A stretch of 48,967 bases of DNA. Origin: Lachnospiraceae bacterium UBA3310 (GTDB taxonomy: Bacteria; Bacillota; Clostridia; Lachnospirales; Lachnospiraceae). The notes under the pieces are model-generated. The model had not been told where the DNA came from, made no database searches, and saw nothing but the letters and a program-made list of their open reading frames with translations. The stretch spans positions 1-48,967 of the forward strand of contig DESQ01000012.1 of the NCBI GenBank assembly GCA_002361355.1, read 5' to 3'. The stretch's first letter is position 1, and every line of letters starts with the position of its first letter. The position numbers were made by a program, and so were the translations under genes. Below, piece after piece: positions 42,290-48,967 of the stretch.

Positions 42290-42311
42290 GGGCCACCCTT
42301 TCGGGCAGCCC
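42290..42311 (-). terminator. Hairpin between gguB and araR
   Basis: GGGCTGCCC, GAAA and GGGTGGCCC form a 9-bp stem with two G-U pairs and a tetraloop on the - strand. Only three T follow, so it may be a leaky terminator or a processing/stability element separating transporter and regulator expression. Confidence 0.5.
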
Positions 42312-42375
42312 TTGCTTATTAAGGACTGCGTTCCCCCGCTGTCCATATCTGCTATATCTATCTTACTTAGATCAT

Positions 42376-43548
42376 TTAACCTTTCTTTCTCTTGGAAAGT
42401 ACGTCTACCGTTACAGCACCGAGAAGAACCGCACCTTTTACGATCTTCTGGATATCCGTAGACCATCCATACAGGGACATACCGTTGTTCAGAATACCCA
42501 TAATGAACGCACCTACCACAGCTCCCATGATGGTACCTGCACCACCGGCAACTGCCGCGCCACCGATGTAACAGGATGCAATCGCATCCATCTCGAAACC
42601 ATCGCCGGCCTTCGGTGTGGAGGAAGCGTTACGTGCAGAGAGGACGATACCTGCCACCGCACTTAAGATACCCATGTTTGTATATACCCAGAAGAATACT
42701 TTCTTTGTATCGATACCGGAAAGGTTTGCCGCTTTTCTGTTACCGCCCAGCGCGTAAATCTGTCGGCCGGCAACGGTCTTACTGGTAATGAAAGCGTACA
42801 GTGCAATCAACAGCGCCATGATGACAAGCACAAAGGGAAGTCCGTTGTAGCGTGCCAGCTTGTAAAGGCAGAACCAGATAATGAAAAGCATGATCACCAG
42901 CTTCAATGCGATCTGCCACATGGGATTTGTCGCAAAGTTATATTTCTCTTTTGTCTTGATGTTGCGGATCTCATTGAGAACCAATGCAACGGAAGCGATA
43001 ATCGCCACGATGATACAAACCATATCCAGTGTGCCGCCGCCCACTTCAATCTTTGCCGTAGGGAGGAAGCCTGCGCCCAGATATACGAAGTTATCCGGAT
43101 GAGGCCCTTTTGTCTGCGCCTTTAAGAGCGTGTATGTAAGTCCGCGGCCCATCAGCATCGTAGCCAGCGTTACAACGAAAGGCGGGATATCCAGATAAGC
43201 AATAAAGAAACCTGCAAACATGCCTACCAGGAGGCCGATCAGAAGGGCAACGATGATCGCCACCCACATATTCATCTTATAATCAATCAGAATAATACCG
43301 GCTGCCGCGCCAGTGAGAGCTACCGTTGAGCCGACGCCCAGATCAACGTTACCAGTCAGTACACAAAGCAGCATACCAATTGCCAGAATGACCACGTAGC
43401 CGTTCTGCATGATCAGGTTGTTAATATTGGCGGGGGACAGGTTTTTTCCGCCCGTCATAATGGCAAAAATAACATAGATGGCAATCAGCGCCAGAAACAT
43501 ACCGTACTGTTTCATGTCAAGATTTACTACTTTTTTCTTATCATTCAT
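42376..43548 (-). CDS. gguB: Sugar ABC transporter permease, GguB type
   Basis: The 390-residue CUT2-family permease has about ten membrane segments and the family motif GMLLCVLTGNVDLGVGSTVALTG, plus GRQIYALGGNRKAANLSGIDTKK and ASCYIGGAAVAGGAGTIMGAVVGA near the C-terminus. It forms the channel of the arabinose (and possibly galactose, xylose) importer with GguA and ChvE. I prefer the ATG at 43548 because AAAGG lies 9 bases upstream; two earlier in-frame codons are closer. It overlaps the gguA stop by 8 bases. Confidence 0.93.
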   Translation of the reverse strand: MNDKKKVVNLDMKQYGMFLALIAIYVIFAIMTGGKNLSPANINNLIMQNGYVVILAIGMLLCVLTGNVDLGVGSTVALTGAAAGIILIDYKMNMWVAIIVALLIGLLVGMFAGFFIAYLDIPPFVVTLATMLMGRGLTYTLLKAQTKGPHPDNFVYLGAGFLPTAKIEVGGGTLDMVCIIVAIIASVALVLNEIRNIKTKEKYNFATNPMWQIALKLVIMLFIIWFCLYKLARYNGLPFVLVIMALLIALYAFITSKTVAGRQIYALGGNRKAANLSGIDTKKVFFWVYTNMGILSAVAGIVLSARNASSTPKAGDGFEMDAIASCYIGGAAVAGGAGTIMGAVVGAFIMGILNNGMSLYGWSTDIQKIVKGAVLLGAVTVDVLSKRKKG

Positions 43549-45100
43549 TTCCATCACCCTTTCTATTATGTGCCATAATACACTGCATAATTTTTTCCTG
43601 TGTCAATTCGTCATGATTCAGTTCGCCCGCGATCTGTCCCTCGTTCAGGACATAGGTTCTGTCACAGGTACCGATGATTTCCGGCATTTCGGAGGAGATG
43701 ACAATCACCGCCTTACCCGCTTTTGCCAGATCATTGATGACACAGTAAATCTCGTACTTCGCACCCACGTCGATACCACGTGTAGGCTCATCCAGAATCA
43801 GCACATCCGGCTGTGTCAGCATCCACTTCGCCAAAACCACCTTCTGCTGGTTACCACCGGAAAGAGAACCGACAATCTGTTCAATAGATACCGCCTTGAC
43901 GTTGATTCTCTTCTTGTACTCCTCCGCCGCGACAATTTCATCATTTCCGTTAATTATGCCATGTTTGGAAAAGAATTTCGGACGCGCCGCAATGGTCATA
44001 TTTTCCTTGATCTCACCGATCAGATTTAACCCATACACCTTTCTGTCCTCAGACACATATGCAAGTTTACTGTCAATCGCCTGCTTTACGGTCTTCATCT
44101 CCACTTCCTTGCCGTTAATTTTAACGGTTCCGGAAATCTTCTGGCCATAGCTGTGGCCAAACACGCTCATGGCAAGTTCGGTACGCCCCGCGCCCATCAG
44201 TCCTGCAAGCCCCACTACCTCGCCCGCTCTCACACTGATATTGATATTTTTCAAAATCTGACGTTCCGCATCATCGGGATGGTATACGTTCCAGTCCTTA
44301 ATCTCAAAGATCGTCTCTCCGATCTTAACGCCCTCGCGAACCGGATAACGGTTTGTCATTTCACGCCCCACCATACCCTTAATCACGCGATCCTCCGACA
44401 TATCGTCCTCCCCTTTAATCAGGGTCTCGATGGTCTTACCGTCGCGGATGATCGTCACGGCGTCAGATACATATTCAATCTCATTTAACTTGTGGGAGAT
44501 AATGATACAGGTAATACCCTGTTTCTTTAACTCCAACATAATATCCAGAAGCTTCTTACTTTCCTCGTCATTAAGCGCCGCCGTAGGCTCGTCGAGGATC
44601 AAAAGTTCCACCTTTTTCGCCATCGCTTTTGCGATTTCAATTAACTGCTGTTTGCCGACACCCAACGAGTTGACCGGCACATTCACATTCTCGTTCTCCA
44701 GACCCACCCTTGCAAGCATTTCCTGCGCGCGCTGCCTGGTTTTTGTCCAATCAATAACCCCTTTTGCCGCCAGTTGCTCGTTGCCCAAAAATACATTTTC
44801 CGCAACCGATAAAAGCGGACTGAGCGCAAGCTCCTGATGGATAATAACGATACCTTTCGCCTCACTGTCCCTCAAATTGTGAAACTTGCAGGTCTCCCCC
44901 TTGTACACAACGTCACCGGAATATGTACCGTGAGGCCAGACACCTGAGAGAACGTTCATCAGCGTAGATTTTCCTGCTCCGTTCTCACCGCATAAGGCAT
45001 GGATCTCACCGCGTTTCACTTTCAGATTAACGTCATCCAGCGCGCGGACACCTGAAAATTCCTTGACAATGTGGTTCATTTCCAAGATGTAATCCGACAT
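43541..45100 (-). CDS. gguA: Sugar ABC transporter ATPase, GguA type
   Basis: The 519-residue protein has two fused ATPase domains. The first has Walker A GENGAGKST, signature VGKQQLIEIAKAM and Walker B LLILDEPTAALND. The second has LAGLMGAGRTELAM in place of a standard Walker A, as is normal for CUT2 ATPases, with LSGGNQQKVVLAKWM and VLILDEPTRGIDVG. It powers the ChvE/GguB importer. AAGGGAG lies upstream of the ATG. A hairpin of about 32 bases separates it from chvE and probably lowers its expression relative to the binding protein. Confidence 0.95.
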   Translation of the reverse strand: MSDYILEMNHIVKEFSGVRALDDVNLKVKRGEIHALCGENGAGKSTLMNVLSGVWPHGTYSGDVVYKGETCKFHNLRDSEAKGIVIIHQELALSPLLSVAENVFLGNEQLAAKGVIDWTKTRQRAQEMLARVGLENENVNVPVNSLGVGKQQLIEIAKAMAKKVELLILDEPTAALNDEESKKLLDIMLELKKQGITCIIISHKLNEIEYVSDAVTIIRDGKTIETLIKGEDDMSEDRVIKGMVGREMTNRYPVREGVKIGETIFEIKDWNVYHPDDAERQILKNINISVRAGEVVGLAGLMGAGRTELAMSVFGHSYGQKISGTVKINGKEVEMKTVKQAIDSKLAYVSEDRKVYGLNLIGEIKENMTIAARPKFFSKHGIINGNDEIVAAEEYKKRINVKAVSIEQIVGSLSGGNQQKVVLAKWMLTQPDVLILDEPTRGIDVGAKYEIYCVINDLAKAGKAVIVISSEMPEIIGTCDRTYVLNEGQIAGELNHDELTQEKIMQCIMAHNRKGDGNE

Positions 45101-45128
45101 TTTCCCAACTCCCTTCTCTTTTATTGAA

Positions 45129-45160
45129 GAAGGGCGACAGCATAACTGCCGCCGCCCTCC
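45129..45160 (-). other. Intercistronic hairpin between chvE and gguA
   Basis: Two 13-base arms (45129-45141 and 45148-45160; GGAGGGCGGCGGC against GCTGTCGCCCTTC on the - strand) pair with several G-U pairs around a six-base loop. A T-poor tail argues against full termination. Such elements commonly stabilise the upstream mRNA end so that binding protein exceeds ATPase. Confidence 0.65.
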
Positions 45161-45178
45161 AAAATATCTTTATAAATA

Positions 45179-46384
45179 TTACTCGGCTAACTGCTCCTCT
45201 GTGTAGTAACCGCCGTCTACAATGATCTCCTTGTAGTTGCTCTGGTCAACTGCTACAGGTGTGCACAGATAAGAAGGAACTACGATCTTACCGTTATTGT
45301 ACTGCTCGGTATCGTTGATCTCAGGCTCTGCGCCCTCAAGCACTGCCTGTACCATGGTAACGCACTTCTCAGCCAGGAGACGTGTATCCTTGTAGATGGA
45401 CATGGTCTGCTTGCCGGAGATGATGTTCTTGGTAGCCATCAGTTCTGCATCCTGACCAGTGATCATAGGCCAGTTTTCATCTGTGTAGCCAGCGCCCTCA
45501 AGAGCTGCCTTACAGCCGTATGCGAAACCGTCAAATGCGGTAGCGCAGATGTCCAGATCCTCGTCAGCATAGAAACCTGTCAGATAGTTCTCACAGTTCT
45601 GCTGTGCAGTCTCCTGAGACCATCTGAGAATACAGGTATCTTCGAAAGAAGTTCTGCCGGACTTACAAACCAATGCGCCATTGTCAAGGTAGGGCTGAAG
45701 AACTTCCATCAGACCATTGTATAAGAACAATGCGTTGTTATCATCAGGAGAACCCATGAAGAACTCGATGGTCTGCGGATTAGCAGGATCGAGGTTTGCA
45801 TGCTCCTCAATGTACTTACCGATTGCAGTACCTACACCCTTGTTATCAAAGGTAGCGTAGTAAGAAACTGCATCCGTGTCCATCAGCAGACGGTCATAAG
45901 CGATGATCGGGATACCCGCCTCTTTCGCCTGTGCCTCTACGTTTACAAGTGCGGAAGAGTCAATGGATGCGATAACCAGGCAATTCACGCCAGAAGCGAT
46001 CATGTTCTCGATCTGGGAAACCTGCATCTGTACATCATCCTCTGCGTACTGAAGGTCTACTTCATAGCCAAGAGCCTCAAGCTGTGCCTTCATGTTAGCG
46101 CCGTCGTTGATCCATCTCTCGGAAGACTGGGTAGGCATTGCCACGCCAACCTTGCCGCCGCCGGAAGTAGCTGCTGCTGCCTCGTCCACTGCTGCATCTG
46201 CCGCATCATCTGCAGGAGCTGCCGCATCATCTGCAGGAGCTGCCTCTTCTGCTGCAGGAGCTTCCTCCTCTGTCGCAGGTGCTGCTGTCTCTGCTGCCGG
46301 AGCCGTATCGCCGCCGCCGCAGCCTACAAGCATGGAAGCTACCATTGCTACGCTCAGAAATGTGCCTAAAACTTTCTTTTTCAT
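45179..46384 (-). CDS. chvE: Sugar-binding lipoprotein, ChvE type
   Basis: The 401-residue protein captures sugar outside the cell for GguA/GguB. It has a lipoprotein signal peptide with lipobox LVGC (Cys22), then a low-complexity Ala/Glu/Asp/Pro linker of about 50 residues, then the periplasmic-binding-protein fold (VGVAMPTQSSERWINDGANM, CLVIASIDSSALVNV, AYDRLLMDTDAVSYYATFDN, TGQDAELMATKNIISGKQ), which closely follows the multiple-sugar-binding ChvE group. GGGAGG precedes the ATG by 8 bases. As first gene of the transporter operon it has a long leader with an AraR-type box. Confidence 0.94.
   Translation of the reverse strand: MKKKVLGTFLSVAMVASMLVGCGGGDTAPAAETAAPATEEEAPAAEEAAPADDAAAPADDAADAAVDEAAAATSGGGKVGVAMPTQSSERWINDGANMKAQLEALGYEVDLQYAEDDVQMQVSQIENMIASGVNCLVIASIDSSALVNVEAQAKEAGIPIIAYDRLLMDTDAVSYYATFDNKGVGTAIGKYIEEHANLDPANPQTIEFFMGSPDDNNALFLYNGLMEVLQPYLDNGALVCKSGRTSFEDTCILRWSQETAQQNCENYLTGFYADEDLDICATAFDGFAYGCKAALEGAGYTDENWPMITGQDAELMATKNIISGKQTMSIYKDTRLLAEKCVTMVQAVLEGAEPEINDTEQYNNGKIVVPSYLCTPVAVDQSNYKEIIVDGGYYTEEQLAE
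46200..46241. repeat. Perfect 21-bp tandem duplication in the chvE linker
   Basis: GCCGCATCATCTGCAGGAGC plus T occurs twice in a row (46200-46220 and 46221-46241). It encodes two identical seven-residue units of the Ala/Asp/Pro linker. Exact identity suggests a recent duplication and possible length variation. Confidence 0.9.
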
Positions 46385-46447
46385 TCTTTTTTCCTCCCTT
46401 TAAAGAATCGTTTCGCACAAAAGAACTTGTCTGCCACCCTCTGTAAG

Positions 46448-46462
46448 TTGTACACTGTACAA
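46448..46462. promoter_or_regulatory. AraR-type operator upstream of chvE
   Basis: TTGTACACTGTACAA is a perfect 15-base palindrome with the same half-sites as the araA boxes. It lies about 64 bases upstream of the chvE ATG and just downstream of a TATAAA element (46473-46478 on the - strand). Confidence 0.75.
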
Positions 46463-46587
46463 TTTGCCGGTTTTTATAATTTTTTGGCTTTTTGGTAAAT
46501 AGTAGATTGGAACATTTTGCTTAACGAAGGTTTATTTGGCAAGTTAATCTGTGCATTTTTACCACTCTCTCTACAAGTGGTATATTC

Positions 46588-46616
46588 ATTATATCTATGC
46601 GTCGATAAATTGTCAA
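46588..46616 (-). promoter_or_regulatory. Consensus promoter of chvE-gguAB
   Basis: On the - strand a perfect TTGACA (46611-46616), a 17-base spacer and a perfect TATAAT (46588-46593) point to chvE. Transcription would start near 46581, giving a leader of almost 200 bases that opens with a 7-bp hairpin (46560-46582) and contains the AraR box. The remaining bases of the 46385-46738 gap are AT-rich and show no gene. Confidence 0.8.
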
Positions 46617-46682
46617 CATTTTTATTCATTTTTTACATACATCTTGTATAAGTTATACGCAATACAACTTTTTGGTTTTCCT

Positions 46683-46710
46683 AAAAAAAAGACTGTGTTC
46701 AAGCACAGTC
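46683..46710 (-). terminator. Terminator after the chemoreceptor region
   Basis: GACTGTG (46691-46697) pairs with CACAGTC (46704-46710) and is followed by eight T on the - strand. It ends transcription from the chemoreceptor at 48.9 kb and shields the chvE promoter. Confidence 0.92.
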
Positions 46711-46738
46711 CTGGCATACCGCTTTATATCACTTTTTC

Positions 46739-46834
46739 TCAGATCTTAAATTCGCCCACAAGCCCCTCTACATCTCCGGTCAGGGCAAGCAGCTTATCCA
46801 TATTTTCAGAAATCTCCTCCAGATTTGCCTTCCG
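46739..46834 (-). pseudogene. C-terminal remnant of a chemoreceptor
   Basis: After an in-frame TAG, this stretch reads KANLEEISENMDKLLALTGD followed by VEGLVGEFKI and a stop. It matches the usual C-terminal end of methyl-accepting chemotaxis proteins (a final helix, then LVxxFKI). There is no start codon or ribosome site of its own, and the neighbouring intact receptor has its own different end. It is best read as the last fragment of a deleted receptor gene, kept next to the old terminator. Confidence 0.65.
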
Positions 46835-46844
46835 CTAAACGCCC

Positions 46845-47183
46845 TTACCGCTTTTCGTCTTCTGATTCTTCGTTTGCATCAATATACTCCTTTCTGATCA
46901 GTTTCTTCACAGATAAGATCAGGATCGCGCCGCCGGCTATCAGAAAAACGCCTATCGCTATCGCAATAAAGATACGGTCGTTTCCGGTGTTTTTTCCAAA
47001 GTTCTGTATTAGACTATATGCTAAGTACAACACATATGCCGCCACTATAATGCGAAGCGTCAACCCTACTTTGGTATCGCCTTTTCTTCTATTATTATTG
47101 CTGTCATGAACGCTTTCATCGGCCTCACGAAAAGCGTCCGGCATCTCTACTACGGATTCTTCTCTTTCCTCATTATCAGTCAT
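46845..47183 (-). CDS. Small two-TM membrane protein, unknown
   Basis: The 112-residue protein has a charged N-terminus (MTDNEEREESVVEMPDAFRE), two membrane helices (about 42-60 and 70-92) joined by a short loop (QNFGKNTGNDR), and a charged C-terminal tail (EESEDEKR). The start at 47183 is set by GGAGG 10 bases upstream. It follows the chemoreceptor by 19 bases and is probably co-transcribed. I recognise no family. It may be an accessory of the receptor or an unrelated insertion, since a receptor-gene fragment lies directly behind it. Confidence 0.65.
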   Translation of the reverse strand: MTDNEEREESVVEMPDAFREADESVHDSNNNRRKGDTKVGLTLRIIVAAYVLYLAYSLIQNFGKNTGNDRIFIAIAIGVFLIAGGAILILSVKKLIRKEYIDANEESEDEKR

Positions 47184-47202
47184 GCCTCTGCGTCCTCCGT
47201 TT

Positions 47203-48921
47203 CTATCCCTCAAAACATGCCGTCTGTTGAGACAAATGGCTGACCACATCAGAAACCTGATCCAATGCTTTAATAATATCTTTCATATTTTCCGCCAGCG
47301 CTGCCGTGTTATCCACTACACCGCCAACGCCCTGTGCGCTCTCTCTCACATTTCTCGTAATGTTCTCATTGGATTCCGCCACCATGCGCATCATGGAACC
47401 AATGTTCTCCATGGACTGCCTCATTTCGCTCATGATCTGATCCACCGTGATGGAATCGTTCAGATACTGCTCTCCCGTGCGTTCCAAAATCTCATAATCA
47501 GGCATTACCTGGTCATTGATAAATTTCACCAGATTGCCGGCATTTTCCGCCAGTGTCATAACCGCCTTCACAACGCTCTCTGAAATCTGCTGGATATTTC
47601 CTGCCGTCTCTTTGGAGCTGTCTGCCAGTTGACGAATCTCATCCGCCACCACCGCAAAGCCTTTGCCCGCTTCTCCGGCTCTCGCCGCCTCAATGGAAGC
47701 GTTCAGGGCAAGCAGATTTGTCTTGGAAGCAATGCCCAGGATATCCGCAGTCAGATTCCCAATCTGCTCTATCTGACGGCTGTCCTCAATGGAAGCGTTC
47801 AGGGTCACGTCAAACCCCTTTATCATACTGTCAGCAGTAGCGCGGCTGTCCTGCGCCAGCTTCTGGAGTTCCTGTGCGCGGGTTCTGATCTCCTCCGCAA
47901 ACTTCGTTCCGTTCACCGCCTTGTCAACCATCTCACCGACAGAAGTTTCGGCCTCTCTGGTGTTGTCACTGACATAACCTACGGTAGCGGAGACCTCCTC
48001 CATGCTTGCTGCAAGTTCTTCCATGGTGGCCGAAGTGTCGTTCGCACTCTGGTTCGTCTCCTCCACCACTTTATTGACGTTCATCTGCTGCCTGTTAATC
48101 TCCTCGCCGCAGGAAATCACCCCGCCGATCACGTCCTGCAGAATATCCAGAAATTCGTTCACACCACTGGCAAGCGTCGCTATCTCGTCCTTCGTCTGCA
48201 CCGGTACTCTCTCATTCAGGTTACCCCTGTTGTTATGTATGGCTTCAATCATGCCATTGATAACCTGCGCAATTTTCTGGATCGGCACCACAATAATACG
48301 GTTCGCAATAATCATAATCAGCGCCGCCGCCACAACAAGCAGAACTATGACTATCGCAGTCAATATGTAAGAATTGGTCGCCTTCGTCTGCAAATATGTT
48401 TTACTGGCATCAAGCTCTTGCGACGAAAACTCCAGCAGTCTCTGCATGGTCTTGTCCAGCGTGCTGTTTAAGGATCCAAGATTATTGGCAATCAGGGAAT
48501 TCGCGCGATCCTTGTCGTTCGCCCTGCTGCATTCGATGATCGTATCCACATACTTGTCAAAAGTCTGGAGTCTTCCCTCCAACGCCGTATAATTCTGCCG
48601 CACTTCATCGGAAGTAATCATCTCCTCATATGCGGCCATGGATTCCCACATAAGCTCACGTCTCTCCAGAATGTCCTTGGCCCGCTTATCCATCGTTCTG
48701 GTCAGCTTGGCGTTCACATGGGCATACACATTTGTATACATGTCAAGATAATCCTCATATATACTGTGAATCAGATTGATTTTCTCCACCTCATTATTCA
48801 TAACATCCTGGCTGCTCTCCGTGATCGTGGTCATGCTGTTTGCCATAAGCCCCAGCGATATAATCGAAATCAGAGCAAGCACAATTATTGCCGATGCAAA
48901 TTTAAAACCAATCTTTTTCAT
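47203..48921 (-). CDS. Methyl-accepting chemotaxis protein with 4HB-type sensor and HAMP
   Basis: The 572-residue receptor has a membrane helix (about 5-29), a helical extracellular domain of about 155 residues typical of four-helix-bundle sensors, a second helix (about 186-207), a HAMP domain (NRIIVVPIQKIAQVINGMIE), and the signalling bundle with hairpin tip NLLALNASIEAARAGEAGKG. The C-terminus ends SHLSQQTACFEG, without a CheR-docking pentapeptide. The start at 48921 has GGAGG 8 bases upstream. No che genes are adjacent. The upstream promoter lies at or beyond the window edge. Confidence 0.93.
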   Translation of the reverse strand: MKKIGFKFASAIIVLALISIISLGLMANSMTTITESSQDVMNNEVEKINLIHSIYEDYLDMYTNVYAHVNAKLTRTMDKRAKDILERRELMWESMAAYEEMITSDEVRQNYTALEGRLQTFDKYVDTIIECSRANDKDRANSLIANNLGSLNSTLDKTMQRLLEFSSQELDASKTYLQTKATNSYILTAIVIVLLVVAAALIMIIANRIIVVPIQKIAQVINGMIEAIHNNRGNLNERVPVQTKDEIATLASGVNEFLDILQDVIGGVISCGEEINRQQMNVNKVVEETNQSANDTSATMEELAASMEEVSATVGYVSDNTREAETSVGEMVDKAVNGTKFAEEIRTRAQELQKLAQDSRATADSMIKGFDVTLNASIEDSRQIEQIGNLTADILGIASKTNLLALNASIEAARAGEAGKGFAVVADEIRQLADSSKETAGNIQQISESVVKAVMTLAENAGNLVKFINDQVMPDYEILERTGEQYLNDSITVDQIMSEMRQSMENIGSMMRMVAESNENITRNVRESAQGVGGVVDNTAALAENMKDIIKALDQVSDVVSHLSQQTACFEG

Positions 48922-48967
48922 ATGAGGATCCTCCACTATATCTAAGGTAGTGTCAAGTTTTCTACCC

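Noticed and set aside
48945..48967. TTGACA-like hexamer upstream of the terminal chemoreceptor
   Set aside because: No -10 box exists at 16-18 bases, and the window ends here, so a promoter cannot be supported.

Overview
This 49 kb window looks like a chromosomal segment of a Gram-positive gut anaerobe of the Clostridia, most probably family Lachnospiraceae. The case rests on moderate GC content, strong AGGAGG-type ribosome sites, the large Firmicutes-type SRP RNA, CvpA/DUF5711/LysM and DUF624 proteins of the kind common in Lachnospiraceae, a split transketolase, and a GguA/GguB/ChvE-type sugar transporter under an AraR-like repressor. Apart from the tRNA and the SRP RNA, only three clear genes lie on the + strand (the 8869 membrane protein, the 12301 radical SAM protein and the 33173 MATE exporter). 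Everything else is on the - strand. No phage, insertion sequence or CRISPR array is visible.

Layout. 64-2958: a CvpA-like protein, a DUF5711-like protein and a LysM membrane protein. 3117-8538: galM, recR, ybaB/ebfC, dnaX, a divergent phosphofructokinase and tadA. The pfk-dnaX-ybaB-recR block has a good promoter and a two-hairpin leader. 8722-8807: tRNA-Ser(CGA). 8869-14085: a multipass membrane protein, a six-TM chemoreceptor, the SRP RNA with a radical SAM gene directly behind it, and a DUF6128-like protein. 14192-16474: a PucR/CdaR-like regulator and an MsmK/UgpC-type ATPase. 16718-19654: a copper module (csoR, then copA with a second HMA domain at its C-terminus) with a clear CsoR-type operator. 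19733-20308: a 5'-truncated sugar ABC permease. 20473-23980: a diguanylate cyclase, a DUF624 protein and a double-HD HD-GYP protein, which suggests local c-di-GMP turnover. 24005-29004: a GNAT acetyltransferase, D-lactate dehydrogenase, a small membrane-anchored protein, a lipase-like hydrolase and metG. 29089-31440: an unrecognised three-gene operon encoding a membrane-anchored coiled-coil protein and two secreted proteins that share a motif. 31720-34570: map with a SEC-C zinc motif, a BlaI-family repressor and a MATE exporter.

34611-46384 is a nearly complete L-arabinose utilisation locus, in transcription order chvE, gguA, gguB, araR, araA, FGGY ribulokinase, araD, transketolase N and C subunits, and rpe. 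Sugar is imported by the ABC transporter, isomerised, phosphorylated and epimerised to xylulose 5-phosphate, then fed into the non-oxidative pentose phosphate pathway. Palindromic AraR-type boxes lie upstream of both araA and chvE. The window ends with a fragment of a chemoreceptor C-terminus, a small two-TM protein and a full-length chemoreceptor (47203-48921).

The points most worth a second look are: a possible internal start that would release a CopZ-like chaperone from copA; the truncated permease next to an intact-looking promoter with twin AAACGTTT palindromes; the secreted/coiled-coil operon at 29-31 kb; the Asp-to-Asn change in the phosphofructokinase active site; and the chemoreceptor remnant at 46.7 kb.
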